From Intestinibacillus massiliensis (lineage in GTDB: Bacteria > Bacillota > Clostridia > Oscillospirales > Butyricicoccaceae), in NCBI GenBank assembly GCA_029267335.1, contig JAJUJC010000007.1, positions 1 to 64,000 of the forward strand: DNA of 64,000 nt. Direction: 5' to 3'. Under the pieces are notes generated by a model that saw only the letters and a list, made by a program, of their open reading frames with translations, was not told the origin of the DNA and did no database searches. The position numbers were made by a program, and so were the translations under genes. This document shows, piece after piece, positions 9,203 to 18,137 of the stretch. Numbering within the stretch: position 1 is the stretch's first letter; each line of letters opens with the position of its first letter.

Positions 9203-9892
9203 TCAACCCTCCCACAGATAGCCGAAGCCGCGCACGGTTTTGATGTACTGCGGATTCGCGGGGTCGTCCTCGATTTTGATGCGCAGACGGCGGATGTTGA
9301 CGTCGACGATCTTGAGTTCTCCGACGTAATGGTGTCCCCACACCTTTTCGAGCAGTTCCTCGCGTGCCATCGCCTTACCGATGTTCTTGAGGAACGCCTT
9401 GAGGATGCCGTATTCGATCTGGGTCAGTTCGACACGCGCGCCGTTTTTGAGCAGCTCTCGTGCGCGCAGATTGAGTTTAAACGGTCCGGTCGTGATGGTG
9501 TCACCGTCCGCGAACGGGCTGCCCGACACACGGCGGTACAGTGCATCGACGCGCGCGGTCAGCTCCACGACCGAGAAGGGCTTGGTCACATAGTCGTCCG
9601 CGCCGGTCATGAGTCCGGTCACCTTGTCCGCCTCCTGCACGCGCGCGGTCAGCATGATGACGCCGCCCGTGTAGCCGTGTGCGCGCAGTGTGCGGCACAC
9701 CTCGTAGCCGTCGATGCCCGGAAGCATGACGTCGAGCACCGCGACCGAAATGTCATCATTCGTGTTGTATTTTTCCAGTGCCTCTTCGCCGCTTCCCGCT
9801 TCCACGACCTCATAGCCCGCTCGTTTGAGGTTGATGACCACGAAGCTGCGGATGCTTTGTTCGTCCTCGAGCACCAGTACCTTGCGTTTCAT
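9203..9892 (-). CDS. OmpR-family response regulator
   Basis: DNA-binding partner of the adjacent kinase, 229 residues. The receiver domain carries the acidic pair E9-D10, the phosphoacceptor D54 (VLDVMLPG) and K104 in YVTKPF. The C-terminal winged-helix domain (about 130-229) ends in the usual VRGFGYLWEG. The gene lies between the lipoprotein gene (33 bases upstream) and the kinase, so the three may form one unit. Target genes cannot be read from the sequence. Confidence 0.93.
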   Translation of the reverse strand: MKRKVLVLEDEQSIRSFVVINLKRAGYEVVEAGSGEEALEKYNTNDDISVAVLDVMLPGIDGYEVCRTLRAHGYTGGVIMLTARVQEADKVTGLMTGADDYVTKPFSVVELTARVDALYRRVSGSPFADGDTITTGPFKLNLRARELLKNGARVELTQIEYGILKAFLKNIGKAMAREELLEKVWGHHYVGELKIVDVNIRRLRIKIEDDPANPQYIKTVRGFGYLWEG

Positions 9893-9925
9893 AATTTGTG
9901 TCTCCTTTTATCCTATCGTGCGGAC

Positions 9926-11272
9926 TTATTCCGCCCATCCCTGTGTAACCAGTTTAAAGCGCTGCTCGACCTGAGAGATTGTCAGCGCGAGCGCGCTGTT
10001 CGCCGCTTCGGTTGGGATTTCTGCGGCGTAAATTGCAGAGCCGGTCTCCCGCAGCGTGTGAATATCGTCACGATCGGTCAGGTATCGGCTCGCCACATCG
10101 GTCAGGCGATAGATGCGCAGCAGCGGCGTATTTTTGCCCGCGGGATTGTACGCCTCAAAGGTCGTCGAGCTGATGCCCGAGGTGCTGCTCGTGCGTGTGA
10201 CCGACACCGTGCCGCTCCAACTGTCCGGCACGGTAAGCTGCCACTCCTCGGACAGACTGGTGTAGGTCGTGGACACCTTGGCAGGCTGCTCCGCACCGTA
10301 AACATACCAGTCGAGGAAATAGAGCGCATCCGCCGCACCGCTTTGGTAGCCCGGGATGAGACGCGCGCGCGGGATCTCCGTGATGCCGTCGCCGTTTGCG
10401 TCCGCCGCGTAGACCGATACCGGCCGATAAGTGGAATACGCCTCATTTTGTCCGGTCTCGGGTGCGATATTGCGGAAACCTGCGCTGTCATACAGGAAAA
10501 TATCGGTCAGCAGACCGACGCCGCTGTCGTTTTTCTCCTCGACAAAGAGCGCCGGGCGGTGATAGGACACATAGCCCGCCTTCACGCCGACCACGGTCTT
10601 GGCGTCGTACGCGAGCGGCGCTTCCCCGCGCAGCTCCATCGTGCTCGGCGCGCCCTCGTGCTCGGTGTAGGCGTACATGCGCGCGGTCTTTTTGCCCGCG
10701 GCATCCGCATTGACCGTGACAAGCTCGCGTCTGCCGTCACTCGTCAGATCGAGCAGCTCATAATCGAGGTATTCGGTCTCGAGGATGGGCGCAAAGCGCG
10801 TGCCCTCAAAGCTGCATACCGTTAGTCCCGTGGTCGACTCGCCCGTCAGCTTCCATGCGATGACAACGCCGCACTTGCCCGCAGGCGTGAACACCGGATA
10901 ATCGACCGCGGCAATCGCGGTCGCATTGCCGACGACCGTGCCCATTTTGATATACTTCGAGCCGACTTTTTTATACACGACTACATAATAGGTAGAACTC
11001 TGCGAGGATTCGCGAAAAAACGCGATGGCCTCGTCCTCGCCGTCCGCATCAAGATCCTTGAGCTGCACCGTCGAGCGGTATTCGCCCGATTTCGGCGCGG
11101 CATACAGCATGCCCTTGCTCGAATCGAGCATTTTTTGCAGCTCGGTCTCCAGTGCCTGATAGTCCTTGGGGGGCTTGGGCGTTTTGAGCAGTTCGTCACC
11201 CGATTTAAAGGCGCAGCCGCTGAGCACGGACAGCATCAGCAGCGCCGCAAAGAATCTAATCGTTTTTTTCAT
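9926..11272 (-). CDS. Lipoprotein with FG-GAP/VCBS-like repeats
   Basis: A 448-residue secreted lipoprotein. The start at 11272 gives a signal peptide (MKKTIRF then a hydrophobic core) ending in the lipobox LSGC, so Cys21 should be lipidated; a GGGAGGG site lies just upstream. The reading frame extends 42 codons further but without signal character. Three calcium-loop-like segments (DLDADGEDE, DLTSDGRRE, DANGDGITE) resemble the repeats of VCBS/FG-GAP proteins, suggesting a beta-propeller-like body. It precedes a two-component system and could feed it an envelope signal, which is inference. I know no assigned function. Confidence 0.8.
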   Translation of the reverse strand: MKKTIRFFAALLMLSVLSGCAFKSGDELLKTPKPPKDYQALETELQKMLDSSKGMLYAAPKSGEYRSTVQLKDLDADGEDEAIAFFRESSQSSTYYVVVYKKVGSKYIKMGTVVGNATAIAAVDYPVFTPAGKCGVVIAWKLTGESTTGLTVCSFEGTRFAPILETEYLDYELLDLTSDGRRELVTVNADAAGKKTARMYAYTEHEGAPSTMELRGEAPLAYDAKTVVGVKAGYVSYHRPALFVEEKNDSGVGLLTDIFLYDSAGFRNIAPETGQNEAYSTYRPVSVYAADANGDGITEIPRARLIPGYQSGAADALYFLDWYVYGAEQPAKVSTTYTSLSEEWQLTVPDSWSGTVSVTRTSSTSGISSTTFEAYNPAGKNTPLLRIYRLTDVASRYLTDRDDIHTLRETGSAIYAAEIPTEAANSALALTISQVEQRFKLVTQGWAE

Positions 11273-11377
11273 AGTCCCTCCCGTGCGCATACATATACAG
11301 ATATATTGTAACACGTTCCTTTTCAAAATGGTATAGGATTTGTGAAAAACGCGGACTTTTCCGCGTGTATCCTGTGG

Positions 11378-11407
11378 TTGACAAGCATCACCGTTCAATG
11401 GTATACT
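11378..11407 (+). promoter_or_regulatory. tRNA-Leu promoter
   Basis: TTGACA (11378-11383), an 18-base spacer and TATACT (11402-11407) lie 18 bases upstream of the tRNA. Confidence 0.8.
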
Positions 11408-11425
11408 TAAACGTAACTTTGATAT

Positions 11426-11510
11426 GCGGGTATGGCGGAATTGGCAGACGCGCCAGATTTAGGTTCTGGTATCTTCCGATGTGCAGGTTCAAGTCCTGTT
11501 ACCCGCACCA
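11426..11510 (+). tRNA. tRNA-Leu (anticodon UAG)
   Basis: An 85-base class II tRNA. The acceptor arms GCGGGTA and TACCCGC pair perfectly, the anticodon stem CCAGA/TCTGG encloses the loop TTTAGGT (anticodon TAG), a long variable arm follows, and the T arm is CAGG-TTCAAGT-CCTG. The 3' CCA is encoded. It reads CUN leucine codons. Confidence 0.97.
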
Positions 11511-11513
11511 AAT

Positions 11514-11560
11514 TAAAGTCATGTTTGAGGATTTGAACTCATACATGACTTTATTGTTTT
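11514..11560 (+). terminator. tRNA-Leu terminator
   Basis: An 11-base perfect inverted repeat (11514-11524 and 11543-11553) with a smaller nested TGAG/CTCA stem is followed by a T-rich tail. It should end tRNA-Leu transcription before the cat gene. The AT-rich composition matches the cat island rather than the host, so it may have arrived with it. Confidence 0.65.
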
Positions 11561-11612
11561 CTTGTGATATTGTATTGTAAAGGTTATTTGTATTATCCTG
11601 GGAGGAATTGTA

Positions 11613-11633
11613 GTGATTGATACAAGCAAGTAA
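11613..11633 (+). CDS. Six-codon leader peptide of the cat attenuator
   Basis: A minimal open frame GTG-ATT-GAT-ACA-AGC-AAG-TAA encodes MIDTSK. It has its own strong SD (GGGAGG at 11600-11605, 7 bases upstream). It ends exactly where the left arm of the SD-hiding stem begins. This is the arrangement of drug-inducible cat and erm genes, in which a ribosome stalled by the drug on the leader opens the stem. The role is inferred from layout; I cannot show stalling. Confidence 0.7.
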   Translation: MIDTSK

Positions 11634-11676
11634 GCCTTCTAAACTTACCATGTGCGAAAAGGAAATTTAGGAGGCT
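11633..11676 (+). promoter_or_regulatory. SD-sequestering stem of the cat gene
   Basis: An 11-base stem pairs 11633-11643 with 11666-11676, with one G-U pair and no mismatch. The right arm contains the entire AGGAGG ribosome site of cat (11669-11674). With the stem closed cat should be poorly translated; a ribosome held on the leader peptide would cover the left arm and free the site. Confidence 0.75.
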
Positions 11677-11679
11677 ATT

Positions 11680-12321
11680 ATGACCTTTAACAAAATTGAT
11701 ATACAGACTTGGAACAGAAAAGAAGCTTATGACCATTATTTAAAGGCTGTTCCATGCACTTACAGCATGACAATAAACTTAGATATAACAGAGTTAATCA
11801 GCACAGTCAAACGAAGGAAGTTGAAGTTTTTTCCTATAATGCTGTATGGAATGGCGCACACTGTTAATCATCATGCAGAGTTTCGTATGGATTTAGACGA
11901 AATGAAAAATTTGGGTTATTACAGCTACTCAAATCCATGCTATACAGTGTTTCACAGCGAAACCGAAACGTTTACCAATGTTTGGACGGAGTATGATGCA
12001 GACTTTGATGTGTTTATGGAAAACTATAGTGCCGATATGCTAACATATCAAAATGATTTTGAACGTTCAAAGCCGCTTGTCAGCAATAATTTGTTTCATG
12101 TTTCATGTATTCCGTGGAGCAGTTTTACAGGGTTCAACTTAAATTTACAGCAAGGGTATGACTACTTCCCACCTATTTTTACAATTGGAAAATATTTTTT
12201 TGATGGCACAAAAATATTATTACCATTAGCCATTCAAGTGCATCATGCGGTTTGTGATGGATTTCATCTTTCGCGGTTTATAAATGACTTGCAAAAATGG
12301 ATTGATGCGTTCGCCAAATGA
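11680..12321 (+). CDS. cat: Type A chloramphenicol O-acetyltransferase
   Basis: Transfers acetyl from acetyl-CoA to chloramphenicol, giving resistance. The 213-residue length is exact for type A CAT trimers. The catalytic motif HHAVCDGFH is complete, with the active histidine at 189 and structural aspartate at 193. Other family stretches are VPCTYSMT near the start and the region around GFNLNLQQGYDYF. It resembles clostridial CatP/CatD-type enzymes more than enterobacterial CatA1, by memory only. Base and codon use are AT-rich, unlike every neighbouring gene, so it is acquired. Expression appears controlled by translational attenuation, and a 13-base-stem terminator follows. Confidence 0.95.
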   Translation: MTFNKIDIQTWNRKEAYDHYLKAVPCTYSMTINLDITELISTVKRRKLKFFPIMLYGMAHTVNHHAEFRMDLDEMKNLGYYSYSNPCYTVFHSETETFTNVWTEYDADFDVFMENYSADMLTYQNDFERSKPLVSNNLFHVSCIPWSSFTGFNLNLQQGYDYFPPIFTIGKYFFDGTKILLPLAIQVHHAVCDGFHLSRFINDLQKWIDAFAK

Positions 12322-12410
12322 GCATAATCTCCAGTGATGATAGTTCAAGTCCCACTAAATAATCGAATGATATTTTAATACAACGGGACTCTCATAACTA
12401 AAGCGTGAAA

Positions 12411-12444
12411 AAAATGTCCTGCGGTGAAAATCGCAGGACATTTT
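12411..12444 (+). terminator. Terminator of cat
   Basis: A perfect 13-base inverted repeat (12411-12423 and 12432-12444) with an 8-base loop and A/T flanks that allow termination in either direction. It marks the right end of the AT-rich island. Confidence 0.8.
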
Positions 12445-12739
12445 ACTCTAACAAATTCGTTCGCTGCTTTTTTGCATAAACGCCGCGAGGCACCGGATAC
12501 CTCGACGCAGCATACCTCTTCCCGCACCGCAGTGCACGCGTTGATTGTATGTTCCATGTAGTGCGACACTGCCTGCGGTTTTGCGCAAAGCTATTGTATC
12601 TATACCTTGAAAATGATATGATTCTAACGGTTCATCTTGCGCTTTTGTGCAGGTGCCTGTTTTATCATTATGAAGCACGCAGGATGTGCACCGGTCTGTG
12701 CCGTATTGCATCTGTTTTGTGTTGCGCCTCGGTAGCAAC

Positions 12740-12835
12740 TGCCGCAACGCGACCGAGACGGGTAGCAATTACTATCTCTACAAGCCGGTCGACCCCGCAA
12801 AGCTGTTGCAGGCCCTTGCGCAGGCGCTGCACTGA
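12740..12835 (+). pseudogene. Remnant of a response regulator receiver domain
   Basis: In the frame ending at TGA 12833-12835, the last 28 codons read like the end of a CheY-type receiver domain: SNYYLYKPVDPAKLLQAL contains the conserved K-P pair preceded by the usual aromatic strand and followed by the last amphipathic helix. There is no start codon or upstream part of the domain in frame. The rest of 12445-12740 holds no gene I can support. The remnant has host-like GC content, so it is likely an old native gene that was broken, perhaps when the cat island arrived. Confidence 0.5.
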
Positions 12836-12870
12836 CCCATTGACTCGATAAAAAGGGAGAAGAATATTTT

Positions 12871-14157
12871 ATGAAAGAACTGCGCGGCAGAGATTTACTT
12901 TTGGTAGGATTCACACTGTTTTCTATGTTTTTTGGCGCGGGGAACCTGATTTTTCCGCCATTTCTCGGTGCGCAGGCGGGCGCTTCGACCTGGCCCGCAA
13001 TGCTGGGCTTCGCAGTAAGCGCGATCGGTCTGCCCGTGCTGGGCGTCGTCGCGGTCGCGAAATCCGGCGGCTTGCAGGCGCTCGGTGCACGCGTACATCC
13101 TTATTTCGCGGCGGTATTTACGCTGCTCATCTACCTGTCGATCGGCCCGTGTCTCGCCATTCCGCGCACCGCGAGCACCTCGTTTGAAATGGCAGTCACA
13201 CCGTTCACGCAGACCGGCAGCGCGCTGCGGCTCGCGTACTCGGTACTGTTTTTCGCGGTCGCAGCAGCACTTGCGCTGCGACCGGAAAAGCTGACCGACC
13301 GACTCGGCAAGATCCTGTCCCCCGCGCTTATGACGCTCATCGTCGTACTGTTCGTCGCATGCATCGTACATCCGGTGGCGAGCGGCTACGGCGCGGTTTC
13401 GGATGTCTACGGCAGTCTGCCCACCGTGCGCGGGTTCCTAGACGGTTACCAGACCATGGACACCATCGCCGCGCTCAACTTCGGTGCGATCATTGCGCTC
13501 AACATCCGTGCACGCGGCATCACGGACGAACGTGCGGTCGTGCGCGGTACGATCCATGCGGGCTTCATCGCGGGCGCGCTCTTTCTCATCATTTACTCCA
13601 TGCTCGCACACATCGGCGCACTTTCGGGCTCAGCGTTCCCGGGCGGCGAGACCGGCGCGGATACGCTGACCCGTCTGGTCGCGGCGCTCTTCGGTCGCTA
13701 CGGCAATGTACTGCTCGCCGCAATCTTTGTCATCGCATGCCTGAACACCTGCATCGGTCTGCTGTCGTGCTGCAGCAATTACTTTCACTCTCTTATCCCG
13801 CGGGTGTCCTATCGCATGTGGGTGGTGTTCTTCGCCGCCATCAGCGTCGTGATCGCCAATCTCGGCCTTGCCGCGATCCTCAAGGTCACGCTGCCCGTGC
13901 TCAATGCGATCTATCCGCCCGCGATCATGCTCATCGCACTCGCGCTCGGCGGCGATGCGCTGATGAAACACCGCGCGGTCTATCCGCTGACGATCGGCTG
14001 CACGAGCGTTATCAGCGTGGTGTCCGCACTCGCGGGCGCGGGGCTGACCATTCCCTTCCTCGCGAACGCTTTCGCCCAGATTCCGTTCGCGTCGCTCGGA
14101 CTTGGCTGGGTCATCCCCGCGCTCGCCGCGCTGGTCATCGGTGTGATCGTGTCCTGA
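12871..14157 (+). CDS. brnQ: Branched-chain amino acid transport protein BrnQ
   Basis: A 428-residue cation-coupled symporter for leucine, isoleucine and valine of the LIVCS family. About 12 hydrophobic segments span the protein. The N-terminal family hallmark is present (LFSMFFGAGNLIFPP, about residues 17-31). The ATG has a GGGAGAAG ribosome site upstream. The gene stands alone, converging on eno with a shared bidirectional terminator. Confidence 0.93.
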   Translation: MKELRGRDLLLVGFTLFSMFFGAGNLIFPPFLGAQAGASTWPAMLGFAVSAIGLPVLGVVAVAKSGGLQALGARVHPYFAAVFTLLIYLSIGPCLAIPRTASTSFEMAVTPFTQTGSALRLAYSVLFFAVAAALALRPEKLTDRLGKILSPALMTLIVVLFVACIVHPVASGYGAVSDVYGSLPTVRGFLDGYQTMDTIAALNFGAIIALNIRARGITDERAVVRGTIHAGFIAGALFLIIYSMLAHIGALSGSAFPGGETGADTLTRLVAALFGRYGNVLLAAIFVIACLNTCIGLLSCCSNYFHSLIPRVSYRMWVVFFAAISVVIANLGLAAILKVTLPVLNAIYPPAIMLIALALGGDALMKHRAVYPLTIGCTSVISVVSALAGAGLTIPFLANAFAQIPFASLGLGWVIPALAALVIGVIVS

Positions 14158-14180
14158 TGCGGCACCGCTGAAAATCAAAA

Positions 14181-14212
14181 AAGCCCCCGCTTCCGATTGG
14201 AAGCGGGGGCTT
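14181..14212. terminator. Bidirectional terminator between brnQ and eno
   Basis: A 14-base perfect GC-rich stem (14181-14194 and 14199-14212) with a GATT loop. A-rich sequence on the left and TTTCT on the right supply U-tracts for both convergent transcripts. Confidence 0.85.
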
Positions 14213-14225
14213 TCTCATGCAATTC

Positions 14226-15569
<1,344 letters not shown>

Positions 15570-15597
15570 TTAGGATACGCGTAAATTGCCGTCACTC

Positions 15598-17112
15598 TCA
15601 GTGGGTGATGAGCGACTTGCCCGTCATTTCCGCGGGCTGGGGCAGACCGAGCAGCTCGAGCATGGTCGGCGCAATGTCGGCGAGCACACCGTGGTGCAGC
15701 TTGCCCTTGAAACCGACGATCGTGAACGGCACGGGGTTGGTCGTGTGCGCGGTGAAGGGGGTCTTGCCGTCATCCTCGAGCATCTGGTCGGCGTTGCCGT
15801 GATCCGCAGTGATAAGCGCGATACCGCCCGCCTTTTCGATCGCTTTGACGACCTTGCCGACGCAGGCATCCACGGTCTCAACCGCCTTGACGGCTGCCGC
15901 GAACACGCCGGTGTGACCGACCATGTCGCAGTTTGCGAAGTTCAGGATGATGACATCATACTTGCCCGACTCGATGCGCTTGATGACCTCTTCGGTCACC
16001 TCGGGCGCACTCATTTCAGGCTGCAGATCGTAGGTCGCGACCGCCGGAGACTTGATGAGCGCACGATCTTCGTTCTGATACTCCGCTTCGACGCCGCCGT
16101 TGAAGAAGAACGTGACGTGCGCGTACTTCTCGGTTTCCGCGATGCGAAGCTGGGTCAAACCCTTGGATGCGATATACTCGCCAAAGGTATTTTCCAGTGT
16201 CTGCGGCTTAAAGGCGATCTCAACGTTCGGCATGGTCGCGTCATACTGCGTCATGCAGACGTAATGCACGCCGACCGGCTTTGCGTCGAAGCCGTCGAAA
16301 GCGGGGTCAACAATCGCGCGCGTGATCTCGCGGGCGCGGTCGGGACGGAAGTTTGCGAAGATGACCGAGTCGCCGGGGCGCACATTGCCGCCCTCAGTGA
16401 TGATGACCGGCTCGATGAACTCATCGGTCACGCCCGCGGCATAGGATGTCTCGACCGCGTGCACCGCGTCGGGATCGACCGCAGCCTGTCCGCGCACAAT
16501 GGCGTTGTATGCCTTTTCGACGCGATCCCAGCGCTTGTCGCGATCCATCGCCCAGTAGCGGCCCTCGATCGTCGCGATGCAGCCGATGCCGATCTCGTCG
16601 ATCTTCGCCTGCAGCTGCTTGATGAAGCCCAGACCGGATTCCGGCGGGGTGTCGCGTCCGTCCATAAAGCAGTGGACGCAGACCTTCCACAGGCCGTTGC
16701 GCTTGGCAAGCTCGAGCAGACCGAAGATGTGCTCAATGTGGGAATGCACGCCGCCGTCGGACATCAGGCCGAAGATGTGCAGGGTGGGCTGGCTGTCCTT
16801 CTGGCAGTTGCGAACCGCTGCGAGCAGCGCCTCGTTTTCGAAGAAGTCGCCATCCGAAATGGACTTGGTGATGCGGGTTAGCTCCTGATAAACGATGCGG
16901 CCCGCGCCCATGTTGGTGTGACCGACCTCGGAGTTGCCCATCTGACCGTCGGGCAGACCGACGTCCAGACCAGACGCGCCGAGCGTCGTCATCGGGTTGT
17001 GCTTGAAGATCTGATCGAGGTTCGGGGTCTTTGCGGTGTCGATGGCGTTGCCCTTCTTGGCGCGGCGCTCACCGAAACCATCCATGATGATCAGTGCAAG
17101 AGGTTTTTTCAT
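15598..17112 (-). CDS. gpmI: 2,3-bisphosphoglycerate-independent phosphoglycerate mutase
   Basis: A manganese-dependent alkaline-phosphatase-fold enzyme that interconverts 3- and 2-phosphoglycerate. The nucleophile serine lies in GQMGNSEVGH near residue 62; metal ligands are seen in IIMDGFG at the N-terminus and in ITADHGNAD near the C-terminus. The 504-residue length is normal. An AAGGAG site precedes the ATG. It sits between tpiA and eno in the glycolytic operon. Confidence 0.97.
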   Translation of the reverse strand: MKKPLALIIMDGFGERRAKKGNAIDTAKTPNLDQIFKHNPMTTLGASGLDVGLPDGQMGNSEVGHTNMGAGRIVYQELTRITKSISDGDFFENEALLAAVRNCQKDSQPTLHIFGLMSDGGVHSHIEHIFGLLELAKRNGLWKVCVHCFMDGRDTPPESGLGFIKQLQAKIDEIGIGCIATIEGRYWAMDRDKRWDRVEKAYNAIVRGQAAVDPDAVHAVETSYAAGVTDEFIEPVIITEGGNVRPGDSVIFANFRPDRAREITRAIVDPAFDGFDAKPVGVHYVCMTQYDATMPNVEIAFKPQTLENTFGEYIASKGLTQLRIAETEKYAHVTFFFNGGVEAEYQNEDRALIKSPAVATYDLQPEMSAPEVTEEVIKRIESGKYDVIILNFANCDMVGHTGVFAAAVKAVETVDACVGKVVKAIEKAGGIALITADHGNADQMLEDDGKTPFTAHTTNPVPFTIVGFKGKLHHGVLADIAPTMLELLGLPQPAEMTGKSLITH

Positions 17113-17212
17113 AACTACTCCTTTTCAGAACAACCGGCAGGCGGAAAAATGGGGGGGAAAGCGGCACCGGCTCGTGCCTTCGCGCGCTCTTCCCCCCGCT
17201 TTCGTGTGTCGC

Positions 17213-17983
17213 TTACTGGTTGGCTGCTTCGACGATCGCAGCGAAGTCCGCGGACTTCAGGGATGCACCGCCGATGAGACCACCGTCAACGTCGGGCTGC
17301 GCGAGCAGCTCCGCCGCATTCTTCGCGTTCATCGAGCCGCCATACTGCACCGTGATCGCACGGGCAGCGCGCGCGCCATACATCTCGCGCAGGCAGTCAC
17401 GGATCTTGGAGCAAACTTCGTTCGCCTGCTCGCTCGTCGCGGTCTTGCCGGTGCCGATCGCCCAGATGGGTTCGTACGCGATGACGACCTTCTTGATGTC
17501 CTCGACGGCAACGCCGTGGAGAGCGACCTTGAGCTGCTTACGGATGACCTCCATGGTCACGTCGAGCTCGCGCTCCTCCAGGGATTCGCCAACGCACAGA
17601 ATCGGACGCAGACCGTTCTCGATGGCAACCTTTACCTTCTTGTTGCAAGTGTCGTCGGTCTCGTTGAAGTACTGACGACGCTCGGAGTGACCGATGATGA
17701 CGTACTTGACGCCCAGCTCCTTGAGCATATCGGCAGAGACTTCGCCGGTGAACGCACCGGACTTCTCAAAGTGCATGTTTTCCGCGCCAATGGCGATCTT
17801 GGAGCCCTTGGCAGCCTTGACAGCAGCCTGAATGTCGGTGAACGGTACACAAAGCACCATCTCGCACCACTTGGTCTTTGCGAGCAGCGGCTTCATTTCT
17901 TCGATCAGCGCCTTAGCCTCAGCCGGCGTCTTGTTCATCTTCCAGTTACCGGCGATGATGGTCTTGCGGTATCTGCGGTTCAT
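17213..17983 (-). CDS. tpiA: Triosephosphate isomerase
   Basis: Interconverts dihydroxyacetone phosphate and glyceraldehyde-3-phosphate. The catalytic residues are K15 (GNWKMNK), H99 (IGHSERR) and the glutamate in AYEPIWAIGTG. The phosphate loop GGSMNAKN is present near the C-terminus. The 256-residue length is normal. It follows pgk with a 154-base spacer that contains a strong hairpin, and precedes gpmI by 100 bases. Confidence 0.97.
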   Translation of the reverse strand: MNRRYRKTIIAGNWKMNKTPAEAKALIEEMKPLLAKTKWCEMVLCVPFTDIQAAVKAAKGSKIAIGAENMHFEKSGAFTGEVSADMLKELGVKYVIIGHSERRQYFNETDDTCNKKVKVAIENGLRPILCVGESLEERELDVTMEVIRKQLKVALHGVAVEDIKKVVIAYEPIWAIGTGKTATSEQANEVCSKIRDCLREMYGARAARAITVQYGGSMNAKNAAELLAQPDVDGGLIGGASLKSADFAAIVEAANQ

Positions 17984-18090
17984 TGGTTTATACCCCTTTC
18001 CTAGGTGGACGATTCGATATTCGTCGAAACAAATGTAAAATATTTTATAATGAGCGTGAAGTAGCTCAGTATAAGCGGTTCAGGACGCGC

Positions 18091-18121
18091 GGAACGCCCC
18101 GCTTTTTGCGCGGGGTGCTCC
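18091..18121 (-). other. Hairpin in the pgk-tpiA spacer
   Basis: A 12-base stem with one mismatch (18091-18102 and 18110-18121) and a 7-base loop lies between pgk and tpiA. No T-run follows on the minus strand, so it is more likely an mRNA processing or stability element than a terminator. Confidence 0.4.
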
Positions 18122-18137
18122 GGTGCGCGTTTTTTTC

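Noticed and set aside
11365-11580. A 71-codon plus-strand frame across tRNA-Leu
   Set aside because: It includes the tRNA and its terminator; it has no SD at its start.
12448-12768. Minus- and plus-strand frames of about 100 codons between cat and brnQ
   Set aside because: No SD, mixed composition, no recognisable motif; only the short receiver-domain end in another frame is credible.
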